Virus record (IMG/VR): IMGVR_UViG_3300037261_000233
Coordinates: 1 to 34,338 of that record
Origin: a virus
DNA length: 34,338 bases
Reading direction: 5' to 3' (one strand)
Below are positions 12,999-21,272 of this stretch, in pieces (the first letter of the stretch is position 1; each line of letters starts with the position of its first letter). The position numbers and the translations under genes are program-made. The notes under the pieces are model-generated. The model did not search any database. It was not told the DNA's origin and was given only the letters and a program-made list of their open reading frames with translations.

Positions 12999-14437
12999 TT
13001 GCGGTCAACGACGCCTACCGCCTGGCGCCATGGGCCGAAGTTTCCTATTTTGCGGATAGCGAATGGTGGAACTGGCACCGCGAGCGGCCTGAATTCATCG
13101 CTTTCAAGGGTCAGAAGTGCAGCATTTCCGAAAACGGCGGGAACATCACCGATCCGGCGGTGCATATCATCCGCAACGGGGGAACAGCCGGACTGTCGCT
13201 GGACCCGGAAAAGGTGTCAACCGGCTCGAATTCCGGTTACCAGGCGCTGAATCTGGCGGTCTTGGCCGGCGCGAAGACGGTCATCCTGCTCGGCTTCGAC
13301 GGCAGGCCGGCGGCTGAGGGAAAAACGCATTGGTTCGGAGATCACCCGCGCGTCGAGCCGCTGACCGTGTACCCGGTGATCAGGGACGCGTTTAAGGCGG
13401 CCGCGGAGGCGATCAAGGCCGCTGGGGTGTCGGTGCTCAATTGCAGCCCGGGATCGGCCATCGAGACTTTCCCGCGGGCAGATTTGGCCGAGGTGTTGGG
13501 TAAGATCCCGCGCAAGCCGCCGCTGGTCCTGGTAGGAATGCACGGCTTCGGCGATGACCTGCACCAGCGGGCGATCGTGCGCGAACTGATGCGCGAAAAT
13601 GAGGTATGGCTGAGGACGCCTTTTCCTCAACTGTATTGGGACATGCCGCACTTGCACCTGTTGCGACTCAACTCGCCTATCGCCTGGATGGCGAAAAACG
13701 AAGCGCGGTGCGCGGGCCTGTTCGGATCGGCGCAGCCGCCGGCCGGGACGCGGACAATGAGCAACGGCTATCTCTCGAAGATGCCGCGGCGTGGAAGTTC
13801 CGTGCTCGGCATCATGGCCGAAGTCTGCGGAGTGCCAGTTGGTGATTTCAGGATGCCGATTGCGCCGGAGTGGGCCGCGAAGGCGGACGAACTGCTCGCC
13901 CGGTTGGCGCCGAAGAAGCCGCTGCTGATTTACCGGCCGCTGATAGCGATTAACGAGGCCAATACGGGCATGGCTCGGGCGAAAGTGGCGCGCAACCCGG
14001 ATCTGGACGCATATCACGCGCTGATTGCGGGCATTCGGGACCGTTATTTCGTGATCAGCGTGGCCGATGTGACGACCGGGTACGAGCGGCTGGTCGGCAC
14101 GCCGATCGAGGCCGATGCCGAGTTTCACCACGGCGAGCTGGATTTCGAGACGATTGCGGCGCTATTCGCGCGCGCGGCGCTGGTTTACACCTCGCCGTGT
14201 TTTGCGACTGTGCTCGCCCAGGCTGCGGGCGCGCCGATGATCTGCGTGTTCGGCGGATTCGAATGCAAGGATTCATTTGCGCCGGGCGCGCGGTACTCGC
14301 CGTGCTGCTTTATCGAGCCGGTGAAGCCGTGCGCGTGCTGGTCGCACGGTTGCACGCACGACAAGACGATCGATCTGCCGGCTGCGCGCGAGCGGATTGA
14401 ACAATTCATCACGGAGACTGAATGCAAACCTTGCTGA
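12648..14437 (+). CDS. -1 frameshift fusion: DUF115-like + GT9-like glycosyltransferase
   Basis: Residues 1-64 come from the zero frame. A shift at A AAA AAG (12833-12839) joins them to a 532-residue frame, giving 596 in all. That frame is open from 12794 but has no ATG, GTG or TTG until GTG 13160, which lies inside a domain. Residues about 85-280 are a nucleotide-binding domain: VVLLGGGPSL (89-98), VIAVNDAYRLAPWA, GSNSGYQALNLAVLAGAK (193-210) and HWFGDHP, as in DUF115/MptE-like and sialyltransferase-like phage proteins. Residues about 290-590 look like a GT9 heptosyltransferase (LVLVGMHGFGDDLHQ near 293, then YTSPCFATVLAQAAGAPM). Its sugar donor and target are unknown; virion protein is the likely target by position. 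Confidence 0.7.
12833..12839 (+). promoter_or_regulatory. slippery heptamer A AAA AAG
   Basis: The codons GAA AAA AAG contain the X XXY YYZ heptamer used by E. coli dnaX, the most shift-prone known in bacteria. A shift of -1 here continues into the large transferase frame. A 7-base stem (12856-12862 with 12891-12897, one G-T pair) begins 16 bases downstream and may help, but the spacing is longer than usual. A one-base deletion in a run of eight A is the alternative. Confidence 0.6.
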
Positions 14438-14952
14438 CCCCGAAAAAGCTATCGAGCCTGCTGAGCCTGCTCGACAGCGTGAAGCACTTGGATGGCGCGA
14501 TTGCCGAGCTGGGTGTCTACCAGGGCGGGGCGCTGAAAGCCTTGGCTGGCGAGTGTCCGGGGAAGGCGGTGCTCGGCTTCGACACGTTCGCCGGACAGCC
14601 GGCGCAATCGTGGCGGGAGGGCGACTTTCACCGGCCGGGCGAGTTTAGCGACACGTCCCTGGAAAAGGTTCGGTTTTGGATGCCGGCGAACGTGAAGCTC
14701 AAGCCGGGGCTTTTCCCTGACAGCACTTTCGGCGTTGACGAGGATTTCTGTTTCGCGCACGTTGATTTCGACCTGGAGAAAAGCACCGAGGACGCGATCG
14801 AATGGCTGCGCCCGCGCATGGTTCCCGGCGGCCTGATCGTGTTTGACGATTACCGCTGGCAGAACTGCCCCGGTGTGGAGAAGGCGATCGCGCGCGCCGG
14901 CCTCGATGTGGTCGAGTCCGCGCCGTGTCAATGCTACTGGAGGGCGCCGTAA
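14422..14952 (+). CDS. TylF/MycF-like SAM-dependent O-methyltransferase
   Basis: A 176-residue protein starting 16 bases before the transferase stop, with GGAG before the ATG. The SAM-binding motif ELGVYQGGALKALA is at residues 29-42. FDTFAG (53-58), the metal and catalytic acidic cluster HVDFDLEKSTEDA (113-125) and VFDDYRW (140-146) match macrocin-O-methyltransferase-type enzymes. These enzymes methylate sugar hydroxyls. Being fused in operon with a glycosyltransferase, it probably caps or decorates the same glycan. It is shorter than the usual 210-250 residues. Its stop overlaps the connector gene start (TAATG). Confidence 0.82.
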   Translation: MQTLLTPKKLSSLLSLLDSVKHLDGAIAELGVYQGGALKALAGECPGKAVLGFDTFAGQPAQSWREGDFHRPGEFSDTSLEKVRFWMPANVKLKPGLFPDSTFGVDEDFCFAHVDFDLEKSTEDAIEWLRPRMVPGGLIVFDDYRWQNCPGVEKAIARAGLDVVESAPCQCYWRAP

Positions 14953-15587
14953 TGGACGATCGTGGGGTCCCCCTGATTGTTCCGCCGGCAACCTACCCGG
15001 TGACGCTCGCCGAAGTAAAGGAATGGTGCAGGATCGACTCGGCGGATTCGAGTCAGGACGTGACGCTGAATCTGCTAATCAGAATGGCGACGGGGGTCGC
15101 GGAGCATTTGACCGGGCGCTGCTTTATCGAACGCACGCTGGAGGCTCCGTTTCCGTGGTTCGAACGTGTGATTGAACTCCCGTTAGCGGCGCCGCTCATC
15201 GCCGTTGAACAGGTCGCCTATACTGACATTAACGGCGCTGAGCAGATCGTTGACCCGTCCGTCTATGAGATTGACACGAGCCATGATCCTGGCCGGATTC
15301 AGCCGAAGTGGCAGAAGTTCTGGCCGGTGATCGCAGGCCTCGGCTACACGTTCAACCCGGTGCGCATCCGCTATCGCGCCGGGTACGTTTCGGTAGGATC
15401 GCCGCCGCAGACGCCGGCGGAATTCCTTCCGGACGAGTTGCGCGTCTGGATGCAGTCGCGCATGGCCTCGTTCTACGACAACCGGGCGCAGTTCATCATT
15501 GGCACACGGATCATAGATGTGCAGGTGCCGCGCGACTTCGCGGACGGCGTTCTTGACGGGCTGATGGTCGGATCGAGGTACTTCTGA
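14952..15587 (+). CDS. head-tail connector protein (gp6/phiE125 gp8-like)
   Basis: A 211-residue protein with GGAGG 8 bases before ATG 14952. The opening part, YPVTLAEVKEWCRIDSADSS followed by DVTLNLLIRMATGVAEHLTGR, is the hallmark of phage connector proteins that dock beneath the portal. The middle (EVKFW-like linker, PVRIRYRAGYVSVG) and end (AEFLPDELRVWMQSRMA) also fit the family. It bridges portal and head-closure proteins. Its place right after the methyltransferase shows that the glycan cassette was inserted into a standard head module. Confidence 0.88.
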   Translation: MDDRGVPLIVPPATYPVTLAEVKEWCRIDSADSSQDVTLNLLIRMATGVAEHLTGRCFIERTLEAPFPWFERVIELPLAAPLIAVEQVAYTDINGAEQIVDPSVYEIDTSHDPGRIQPKWQKFWPVIAGLGYTFNPVRIRYRAGYVSVGSPPQTPAEFLPDELRVWMQSRMASFYDNRAQFIIGTRIIDVQVPRDFADGVLDGLMVGSRYF

Positions 15588-15606
15588 CATGATCGCCGGA
15601 GAAATA

Positions 15607-15972
15607 ATGGCGGGCGATCTCGATCGCAGGATTATTATCGAGCGCAAGGTGTCAACCGTTGATCCCAACTATGGCACGGAGGTTATCACTTGGGCGCCGC
15701 TGGTAGTTTTGCCCGGCAGCCCGCCCGTAGCTGCGCCGCTATGGGCGAACATACAGGACGCGCGGCCGAGCCGGTCTGAATCCGTGAAGCAGGGCCTCGC
15801 CATGGCGCGCAATCAGGTGACGGTAACGCTGCGCTACAGATCGGACATCGACAGTTCCATGCGCATCACGGAACTCGACGCTCCGAGCCGCGTGCTGCAA
15901 ATCGTTGGCGGGCCGGCCCAGATCGGGCGGCGCCATTGGACGGAATTGGTATGTGAGGCGTACTCAGCATGA
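15607..15972 (+). CDS. head closure / head-tail adaptor protein
   Basis: About 121 residues from ATG 15607, which has GGAGA 6 bases upstream; an in-frame ATG at 15589 lacks this. MAGDLDRRIIIERK and the later ARPSRSESVKQGLAMARNQV followed by VTVTLRYRSDID are the usual signature of SPP1 gp16-like adaptors (phage_H_T_join). It seals the connector after DNA packaging. It overlaps the next gene by ATGA. Confidence 0.87.
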   Translation: MAGDLDRRIIIERKVSTVDPNYGTEVITWAPLVVLPGSPPVAAPLWANIQDARPSRSESVKQGLAMARNQVTVTLRYRSDIDSSMRITELDAPSRVLQIVGGPAQIGRRHWTELVCEAYSA

Positions 15973-16457
15973 TCGAAACGTCAACACAATTGACCGGCGA
16001 TCTCGCCGCAGACCTTGACAAATTCGAGGCAAAGATAAAGGATTCCGTTCTGATGAGTGGCGTGGCCGCAATGGCGCTGCAACAGTACAACGAGGTCAAG
16101 CTGAATGCGTCCGGCATTTTTGCGAACGGATCGTCGGGCAGCCCGCCGCGCAGTCTGGAAAAGGAAACGTGGTTCTACGGGACTAATCAGCGGTACTTGC
16201 TGCCGCCGCGCGCGCTTTATTACGCCATTCGTCGCGTGTACGCCAAAGACCTGTCAAGCACGGACGTAAAGGTGTATCACATAACGTGGAATCACAAGGA
16301 CGCCCCGCACGGGTTCATGGTCGAGTACGGGACTTCGCGCGCGGCTAAACATCCTTTCCTGAGGCCCGCCTTCGACCACATTCAGGACGCGATACAAGCC
16401 GGCCTCGACCGCATTGGGCAGCGGATGTCCGATGGAACGCGTGGGCTGCCGACATGA
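15969..16457 (+). CDS. HK97 gp10-like neck/tail protein
   Basis: A 162-residue protein. SPPRSLEKETWF near residue 60 and HGFMVEYGTSRAAKHPFLRP followed by AFDHIQDAI near the end match HK97 gp10-type proteins, which sit at the head-tail junction or tail end. It overlaps its neighbours on both sides by 4 bases, as in a tight morphogenesis operon. Confidence 0.85.
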   Translation: MIETSTQLTGDLAADLDKFEAKIKDSVLMSGVAAMALQQYNEVKLNASGIFANGSSGSPPRSLEKETWFYGTNQRYLLPPRALYYAIRRVYAKDLSSTDVKVYHITWNHKDAPHGFMVEYGTSRAAKHPFLRPAFDHIQDAIQAGLDRIGQRMSDGTRGLPT

Positions 16458-16810
16458 ACGTCGAATCGCTCGTATGGAATTGTCTGCACTCGCTGGTAGC
16501 GGATCACATTTACGACGACTTCGCCCCGCTCGGTGCGCCGATACGTTGTATCACAATCTCCCAAGTTGGCGGCGCGAGCATCAACTATCTGGAAGGAGCC
16601 ATGCCGGACAAGCGCCTAGCGCGTATGCAGGTGAACTGCTGGGATGTGAGCCGGGACGCGGCGAAAACGCTTTCTATCCAGGCGGACACTGCGTTGCGGG
16701 CCTACTCGGCAATGCAGGTAGAAGCGCTTGGCGAGGCCGTGTCAATTTACGAGGCCGACACCCTGCGTTATGGCACGCAGCAAGACTTTACCTGCTGCTA
16801 CACGCCATGA
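16454..16810 (+). CDS. tail terminator/completion protein (DUF3168-like)
   Basis: A 118-residue protein in the usual slot between gp10 and the tail tube. RMQVNCWDVSRDAAKTLS and the final YGTQQDFTCCYTP follow the DUF3168 pattern of tail-completion proteins. It caps the tail tube at its head-facing end. Confidence 0.8.
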   Translation: MNVESLVWNCLHSLVADHIYDDFAPLGAPIRCITISQVGGASINYLEGAMPDKRLARMQVNCWDVSRDAAKTLSIQADTALRAYSAMQVEALGEAVSIYEADTLRYGTQQDFTCCYTP

Positions 16811-16842
16811 ATTTTCAACCCGCCTTCGGGCGATCCCACCGG

Positions 16843-16865
16843 CCGCTGAATAAGCGGTTTTTTTT
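16843..16865 (+). terminator. intrinsic terminator before the tail tube gene
   Basis: The stem CCGCT / AGCGG (16843-16847 and 16853-16857) is followed by eight T. A small CGCC-TTCG-GGCG hairpin lies just upstream at 16821-16832. Within the late operon this should act only partially or be overcome by the antiterminator. Confidence 0.7.
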
Positions 16866-16888
16866 CGTCCACATGAAGGAGAAATACG

Positions 16889-17536
16889 ATGAGCGCCAAA
16901 CTCCCTGACGGTGCAACACTGTCCATCGCCGTTACTTACGGCTCGCCGAAAACTGTTTCTGCAATCACGAACGCCAATCCTGGCGTCGCTTCGTCAACCG
17001 CGCACGGAATGTCTAACGGCGCCTTGATGGAAGTCCTGTCCGGCTGGAATAAAATCAACGACCGGATCATCCGCGTATCGGCCCAGGCGACCGATACCTT
17101 CGCCTTGGAAGGCATCGACACGACGGACACGACGATGTTCCCAGTTGGGACCGGCGCCGGCACCGTTCGAGAAATCACAGCGTTCACGCAAATCGCGCAG
17201 ATCCTCGGCTTTTCCACCACCGGCGGCGACCCGACGGAAGTCAAGTTTTCGTTCCTGGACGAGGATTTCGAGCGCACGCTGCCTTCGGTTTACAGCGCGC
17301 AAACGGTCAAGATCGACATCGCCGACGATCCATCGCTTGCCGGGTATATCGCGCTCAAAGCCGCGTCCGACGCCAGGGCACTGCGCGCGCTGAAGCTGAG
17401 CCTGCGCGGTGGCTCCAGCGTGATCTATAACGGCATCGTCGCGCTCAATGAGACCCCGACCGTGACGAAGGGGGCAGTCATGGCAGTGACGGCGACGTTC
17501 TCGCTGCAGGGTCGGCCGGTGCGGTACGCAAGCTGA
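16889..17536 (+). CDS. major tail tube protein
   Basis: A 215-residue protein with AAGGAG before the ATG, placed just before the tail chaperone pair. It is beta-rich and has the segments GMSNGALMEVLSGWNKIND and TFALEGIDTTDTTMFP, then EITAFTQIAQILGFSTTGG. These are typical of lambda V/TTP-like tube proteins of siphoviruses. It polymerises around the tape measure. Confidence 0.87.
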   Translation: MSAKLPDGATLSIAVTYGSPKTVSAITNANPGVASSTAHGMSNGALMEVLSGWNKINDRIIRVSAQATDTFALEGIDTTDTTMFPVGTGAGTVREITAFTQIAQILGFSTTGGDPTEVKFSFLDEDFERTLPSVYSAQTVKIDIADDPSLAGYIALKAASDARALRALKLSLRGGSSVIYNGIVALNETPTVTKGAVMAVTATFSLQGRPVRYAS

Positions 17537-17856
17537 TGGTAAAGCTCAAGTTCGTTTCGGAGCCGACATTCACCTTTGACGTTCCTGTTCCGGTTGCAGG
17601 TAAAGACCCAGTTCCGGTCAACATGACGTTTAAGTACCGCCGCAAAACGGAGTTGGCGGAATGGATGGCCTCGCGCGCCGGAAAGTCAGACACCGAGTCG
17701 TTTATGGAAATGGTGACGGCCTGGGAGCTTGAGGACCCGTTCACCAAGGAATCTGTGACGGAGTTTCTCGAAATCTACGGCGGGGCGTCTATTGCAACTT
17801 TCCGCGTCTATCTTTCGGAATTGGTCGGCGCACGCGAAAAAAACTCCGCACGGTAG
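17536..17856 (+). CDS. tail assembly chaperone (G-like, zero frame)
   Basis: A 106-residue protein starting at the last base of the tail tube gene. TFKYRRKTELAEWMASRAGK and FLEIYGGASIATFRVYLSELVGAR fit phage tail assembly chaperones. It binds the tape measure and the tube subunits before assembly. Near its end the heptamer A AAA AAC lets some ribosomes shift and add the DUF1799-like extension. Confidence 0.85.
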   Translation: MVKLKFVSEPTFTFDVPVPVAGKDPVPVNMTFKYRRKTELAEWMASRAGKSDTESFMEMVTAWELEDPFTKESVTEFLEIYGGASIATFRVYLSELVGAREKNSAR

Positions 17857-17886
17857 GCGCTGCGCTTTATACGCAAGGGCCTACCG
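17838..17886 (+). promoter_or_regulatory. -1 frameshift signal in the tail chaperone gene
   Basis: The heptamer A AAA AAC lies at 17838-17844 in the right phase. Six bases later begins a perfect 8-base stem, CGGTAGGC / GCCTACCG (17851-17858 and 17879-17886), with an inner TGCG / CGCA stem in its loop. Spacing, heptamer and hairpin are those of a programmed -1 shift. Confidence 0.9.
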
Positions 17887-18155
17887 CTGCGGAAGCTGCC
17901 GCCCTGTGTTTGACGCTTGAGGAAGCATCCGGTTCTCCGATAGAGGTATGGGTTGAGTGTCAGCGCTCCGTGCTCCTGTTCGATTCGCTCAATACGCAAT
18001 GGCGCCATGGTTTCTCGGGTCGGTCAGGTATTGACTACGGGGCTCTGCCGGCGATTTTCCGAATGATGAACATCCCGCGCCGGGAATGGCCAGAACTATT
18101 CGAGGACGTTCGCACGATGGAATCCGCAGCGCTTGACGCAATGAGGGCAACGTAA
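17844..18155 (+). CDS. frameshifted extension of the tail chaperone (T-like, DUF1799)
   Basis: This frame has no good start of its own; it is entered from the chaperone gene by the -1 shift at 17844. It begins LRTVGAALYTQGPTAAEAAA and then LCLTLEEASGSPIEVWVEC, and ends with the DUF1799-like IPRREWPELFEDVRTMES. About 103 residues are added, giving a G-T type fusion of about 206 residues. The T part contacts the tape measure. Its stop overlaps the tape-measure start (TAATG). Confidence 0.87.
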   Translation, partial: LRTVGAALYTQGPTAAEAAALCLTLEEASGSPIEVWVECQRSVLLFDSLNTQWRHGFSGRSGIDYGALPAIFRMMNIPRREWPELFEDVRTMESAALDAMRAT

Positions 18156-20650
18156 TGAGTGATTCTGTCGTAGGCCGTGGAATAATCGAGCTTGTCGCTG
18201 ATGCTCGCCAGCTCAAGGCCGGGATCGAGGATGCGAAAAAAAGCATCCGCACGCTCGGCGACGGCCAGAAGGACATCAGCGCCACCGCGTCGCAGTCTAT
18301 CGACAAATACATTGGTCGGTTGCAGGCGCAGAATGAAACGCTCGGGAAGAGCACGCGCGAGACGGAAATCTACAAGCTGGCCCTGCGCGGCGCGTCGGAT
18401 GAACAACTCAAATCCGCCGATGCCATCCTCAAGCTAGGGGAGAACCACAAGGCGACCGCGAGCATCGTCTCTGCGCTCAACACAGGCCTGATAGCCGCTG
18501 CCACTGCAGGCGCTGCGGCTGCCGCTGGCTTGGCGGCATTGGTGATGCATTCGATCAACGCTGCCGCGCACCTGCAGGATCTGAACAGGTCCACCGGCAT
18601 CAGCGTCGAGAACCTGGCCGGATTGAGTCTGCTCGCGAAGGAGTCCGGCACCGACATCGACAGCTTGGCGAAAATGGTCAACAAGATGTCGGTGGAGATG
18701 GGCAAGGCGCCGGACAAGTTCATCGCCCTGGGCATCACCGCGAAGGACGGCGTTGGCGCGCTGAAACAGTTCGCCGATATTTTCCAGCAGCTCCCTGACC
18801 TTCAGCAGCGCAACGCCCTCGCACAGGCGATATTCAAGAAATCATGGGACGAACTGGCGCCGCTACTTTCACTTGGCAGTGAAAAGATCGGCGAGATTGT
18901 CGCCAAGGGAACGGCGCTGTCGGGTGTCACTACTGACCTAGCTAGGGACTCTAAACTGTTCAAGGAGCAACTGGACGAATTGGAGCTGGTCGCCGCCAAG
19001 TTCGGGGTTACGCTTGCTGGGCAAATGCTGAAAGGGCTGACCGATGTAACGAAGGCGATGAATGAAGCCTACGCGGAATCCGGCAAGCTGTCCGCGGCGT
19101 GGGTCGGCCTTGGGGGCGTCGGCGCGTTTCTCTGGTCGCGGGATGAATTCGCGAGCGCAAGTGTAAAACTAAAAAATCTCAATCTTGATTTACAAGGTCT
19201 TCAGGCGCAGCGCGCACTGTTTGAAGAAAAATCCGGCAACGCGATTGGTGTGGTTGGCCGGTGGCTGCTTGGAGATCCAGACAAATTCCTAGCGCAAATC
19301 GCCAGCACCAAGGCGCAAATTGCCAACCTGGAAAAGAGCATCACGCCGAAAGCGGCCGAGGTCAAACCGCCCGCTGATCCGAAGATTGCAGCGGCAGCCG
19401 CAGCGTTTCTAAAGCCTGACAAGACCGGCGCCGTTGCACCCACGCTCGATACCGCGTACACCAATCTGATCAAGTCGATCCAGGAAAAGATCGCCCTTGA
19501 CGCGCTTGAACTTGAGGTAGGCGACAAACTCACTGAAGGCCAAAAACTTGCTGCCAAGGTTATGGTCGATCTGCGCGATGGCACGCTCAGGCTCACCGAG
19601 GCGCAAAAGATAAAGGTCGCGGCTGATCTTGAAGTTCTGATCACGAGCAACAAGACGCTGCAAGCGTCGAAGGACCGCGCGAAGGCTGAAGCCGACGCCG
19701 ATGCGGAGTTCGTCAAGGCCATGAAGGAATTCGACGCCTGGACAGCACATAACGCCCAGGTCCTCGCCAATCGGACGCTTGCTGAGACCGACTATCTCAG
19801 CATCCTGCTCGAATCGAACCGGGTAAAGCTGGCTGGCATGAGCATCGGGGACCAGGAGGAGGCCCGCCTTGCCGCGCGGCTGCAGATTTACCGGCACTAC
19901 ACCGAAGAGGTGAAAGCGCTCGATCGTAGCAGGGGCGTCGGGCCGGATGCGCAGGCGCTCTATGACGAGCAACTCGCAATCATCAAGAAATTCCAGGCCG
20001 ACGCGCTCGCCGAGTATGACAAGGGATTCGCCGATCGTCTCAAGGCACAGGGCGACTGGACGGCAGGCGCTACCAAGGCATTGCAGAACTACTACGACGA
20101 ATCGCGCAACATCGCGAAACAGACCGAGGATCTGTTCACGCACGCCTTCAAGAGCATGGAGGACGCGCTGGTTAATTTCGTCATGACCGGCAAGATCGAC
20201 TTCAAGAGCCTCGCCAATTCGATCATCGCCGACCTGGTGCGCATCCAGATAAAGGCCAGCATCACCGGCCCGCTTGCCAAGGCGGCGGAAGGTGAAGGCG
20301 GATTTATGGGCATGATCGCAAAGTTTCTTGGCGGCAGCGGCGCCTCGAATACAGCCTACGGCAGCACGAGTTATGCCGATGCCTTCGCGGGCGGCGCAAT
20401 TCCGATGGCTGGCGGTGGCGACTTCCTCGTCACGAAGCCCACCTTGTTCCTTGCTGGCGAGGCAGGGCCAGAGCGTGCGACGTTTGGTGGGGCAAACAGC
20501 GCCAACAGCGGCCCGGTGTTCAACGTGGACATGCGCGGCGCTTCAGTCGATGCCGTGGCGCGCCTTGAGCGCCTGGTCGCGAGCGTCAACGGCTCAATCG
20601 AGACCCGCGCCTTGAATGTCGTGCGCCAGGCCAGCCTGCGCGGGGCCTAG
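18155..20650 (+). CDS. tail length tape measure protein
   Basis: An 831-residue, mostly helical protein directly after the chaperone pair. The first 90 residues start GIIELVADARQLKAGIEDAK, as in many tape measures. Residues about 100-130 are strongly hydrophobic (AAATAGAAAAAGLAALVMHS) and may insert in the host membrane during DNA entry. The domain near residues 655-700 (FTHAFKSMEDALVNFVMTG, then IDFKSLANSIIADLVRIQI) is the lambda-H-type C-terminal domain. Its length sets tail length. Confidence 0.92.
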   Translation: MSDSVVGRGIIELVADARQLKAGIEDAKKSIRTLGDGQKDISATASQSIDKYIGRLQAQNETLGKSTRETEIYKLALRGASDEQLKSADAILKLGENHKATASIVSALNTGLIAAATAGAAAAAGLAALVMHSINAAAHLQDLNRSTGISVENLAGLSLLAKESGTDIDSLAKMVNKMSVEMGKAPDKFIALGITAKDGVGALKQFADIFQQLPDLQQRNALAQAIFKKSWDELAPLLSLGSEKIGEIVAKGTALSGVTTDLARDSKLFKEQLDELELVAAKFGVTLAGQMLKGLTDVTKAMNEAYAESGKLSAAWVGLGGVGAFLWSRDEFASASVKLKNLNLDLQGLQAQRALFEEKSGNAIGVVGRWLLGDPDKFLAQIASTKAQIANLEKSITPKAAEVKPPADPKIAAAAAAFLKPDKTGAVAPTLDTAYTNLIKSIQEKIALDALELEVGDKLTEGQKLAAKVMVDLRDGTLRLTEAQKIKVAADLEVLITSNKTLQASKDRAKAEADADAEFVKAMKEFDAWTAHNAQVLANRTLAETDYLSILLESNRVKLAGMSIGDQEEARLAARLQIYRHYTEEVKALDRSRGVGPDAQALYDEQLAIIKKFQADALAEYDKGFADRLKAQGDWTAGATKALQNYYDESRNIAKQTEDLFTHAFKSMEDALVNFVMTGKIDFKSLANSIIADLVRIQIKASITGPLAKAAEGEGGFMGMIAKFLGGSGASNTAYGSTSYADAFAGGAIPMAGGGDFLVTKPTLFLAGEAGPERATFGGANSANSGPVFNVDMRGASVDAVARLERLVASVNGSIETRALNVVRQASLRGA

Positions 20651-20651
20651 T

Positions 20652-21272
20652 GTGGCGATCTCGTTCCCCGTATCGGTTCCGGCGATAGGCGGCATTGCTG
20701 GCGTGAAATTCACGATGCTCGACGTGGTGGGCGCTTCCGAGTCGCCCTACACGCTCTCGCAGGAATTCTACGAGCACCCAGGGAAGCGTTGGGGCATCGA
20801 CGTGCAGCTCGTCCCGATGCTGCGCGCGAACGGCGAGGAATGGGCGGCTTTTCTCGCCTCGCTCCGCGGCCGGCGCGGCACCTTCCTGCTCGGCGACCCG
20901 CTCGGGAAACGGCCTCGTGGCGCGGGCACCGGCTACCCGTTCGTGAAGGGCTCCGGGCAGTCCGGCGGAACCATCAATATCGACGGGTGCACGGCGGGCG
21001 TCACCAACTGGCTGCGCAAGGGCGACTGGATTCAGGAAGGCACAGGGGCGCAGGCGCACCTGCACAAGTGTCTAACCGACGTCAATAGCGACGGCATCGG
21101 CGACGCAACACTCGAGCTGTGGCCGGGGCCGCGCACGCCGCTCGCCGACAACGCGCCGCTCGTGGTCGTCAACACGCTCGGGGTGTGGCGGCTCGCCTCG
21201 AACACGCGCCAGTACGACCTCGCGACCGGGCAGATTTTCGGGTTCACGTTTCAAGCGGTGGAGGCGCTATGA
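20652..21272 (+). CDS. distal/minor tail protein
   Basis: A 206-residue protein with GTG 20652 one base after the tape-measure stop. The segment EEWAAFLASLRGRRGTFLLG, then PLGKRPRGAGTG, with VWRLASNTRQYDLATGQIF and GFTFQAVEAL at the end, is typical of minor tail proteins in this position (the place of lambda M). It probably helps to build the tail tip on the tape-measure complex. It overlaps the next gene by ATGA. Confidence 0.75.
   Translation: MAISFPVSVPAIGGIAGVKFTMLDVVGASESPYTLSQEFYEHPGKRWGIDVQLVPMLRANGEEWAAFLASLRGRRGTFLLGDPLGKRPRGAGTGYPFVKGSGQSGGTINIDGCTAGVTNWLRKGDWIQEGTGAQAHLHKCLTDVNSDGIGDATLELWPGPRTPLADNAPLVVVNTLGVWRLASNTRQYDLATGQIFGFTFQAVEAL

Noticed and set aside
13160-14437. GTG 13160 as the true start of the transferase
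   Set aside because: Conserved coding sequence with GGGPSL and VIAVNDAYRLAPWA continues upstream in the same frame, and no ribosome site precedes this GTG, so it would cut a domain in half.
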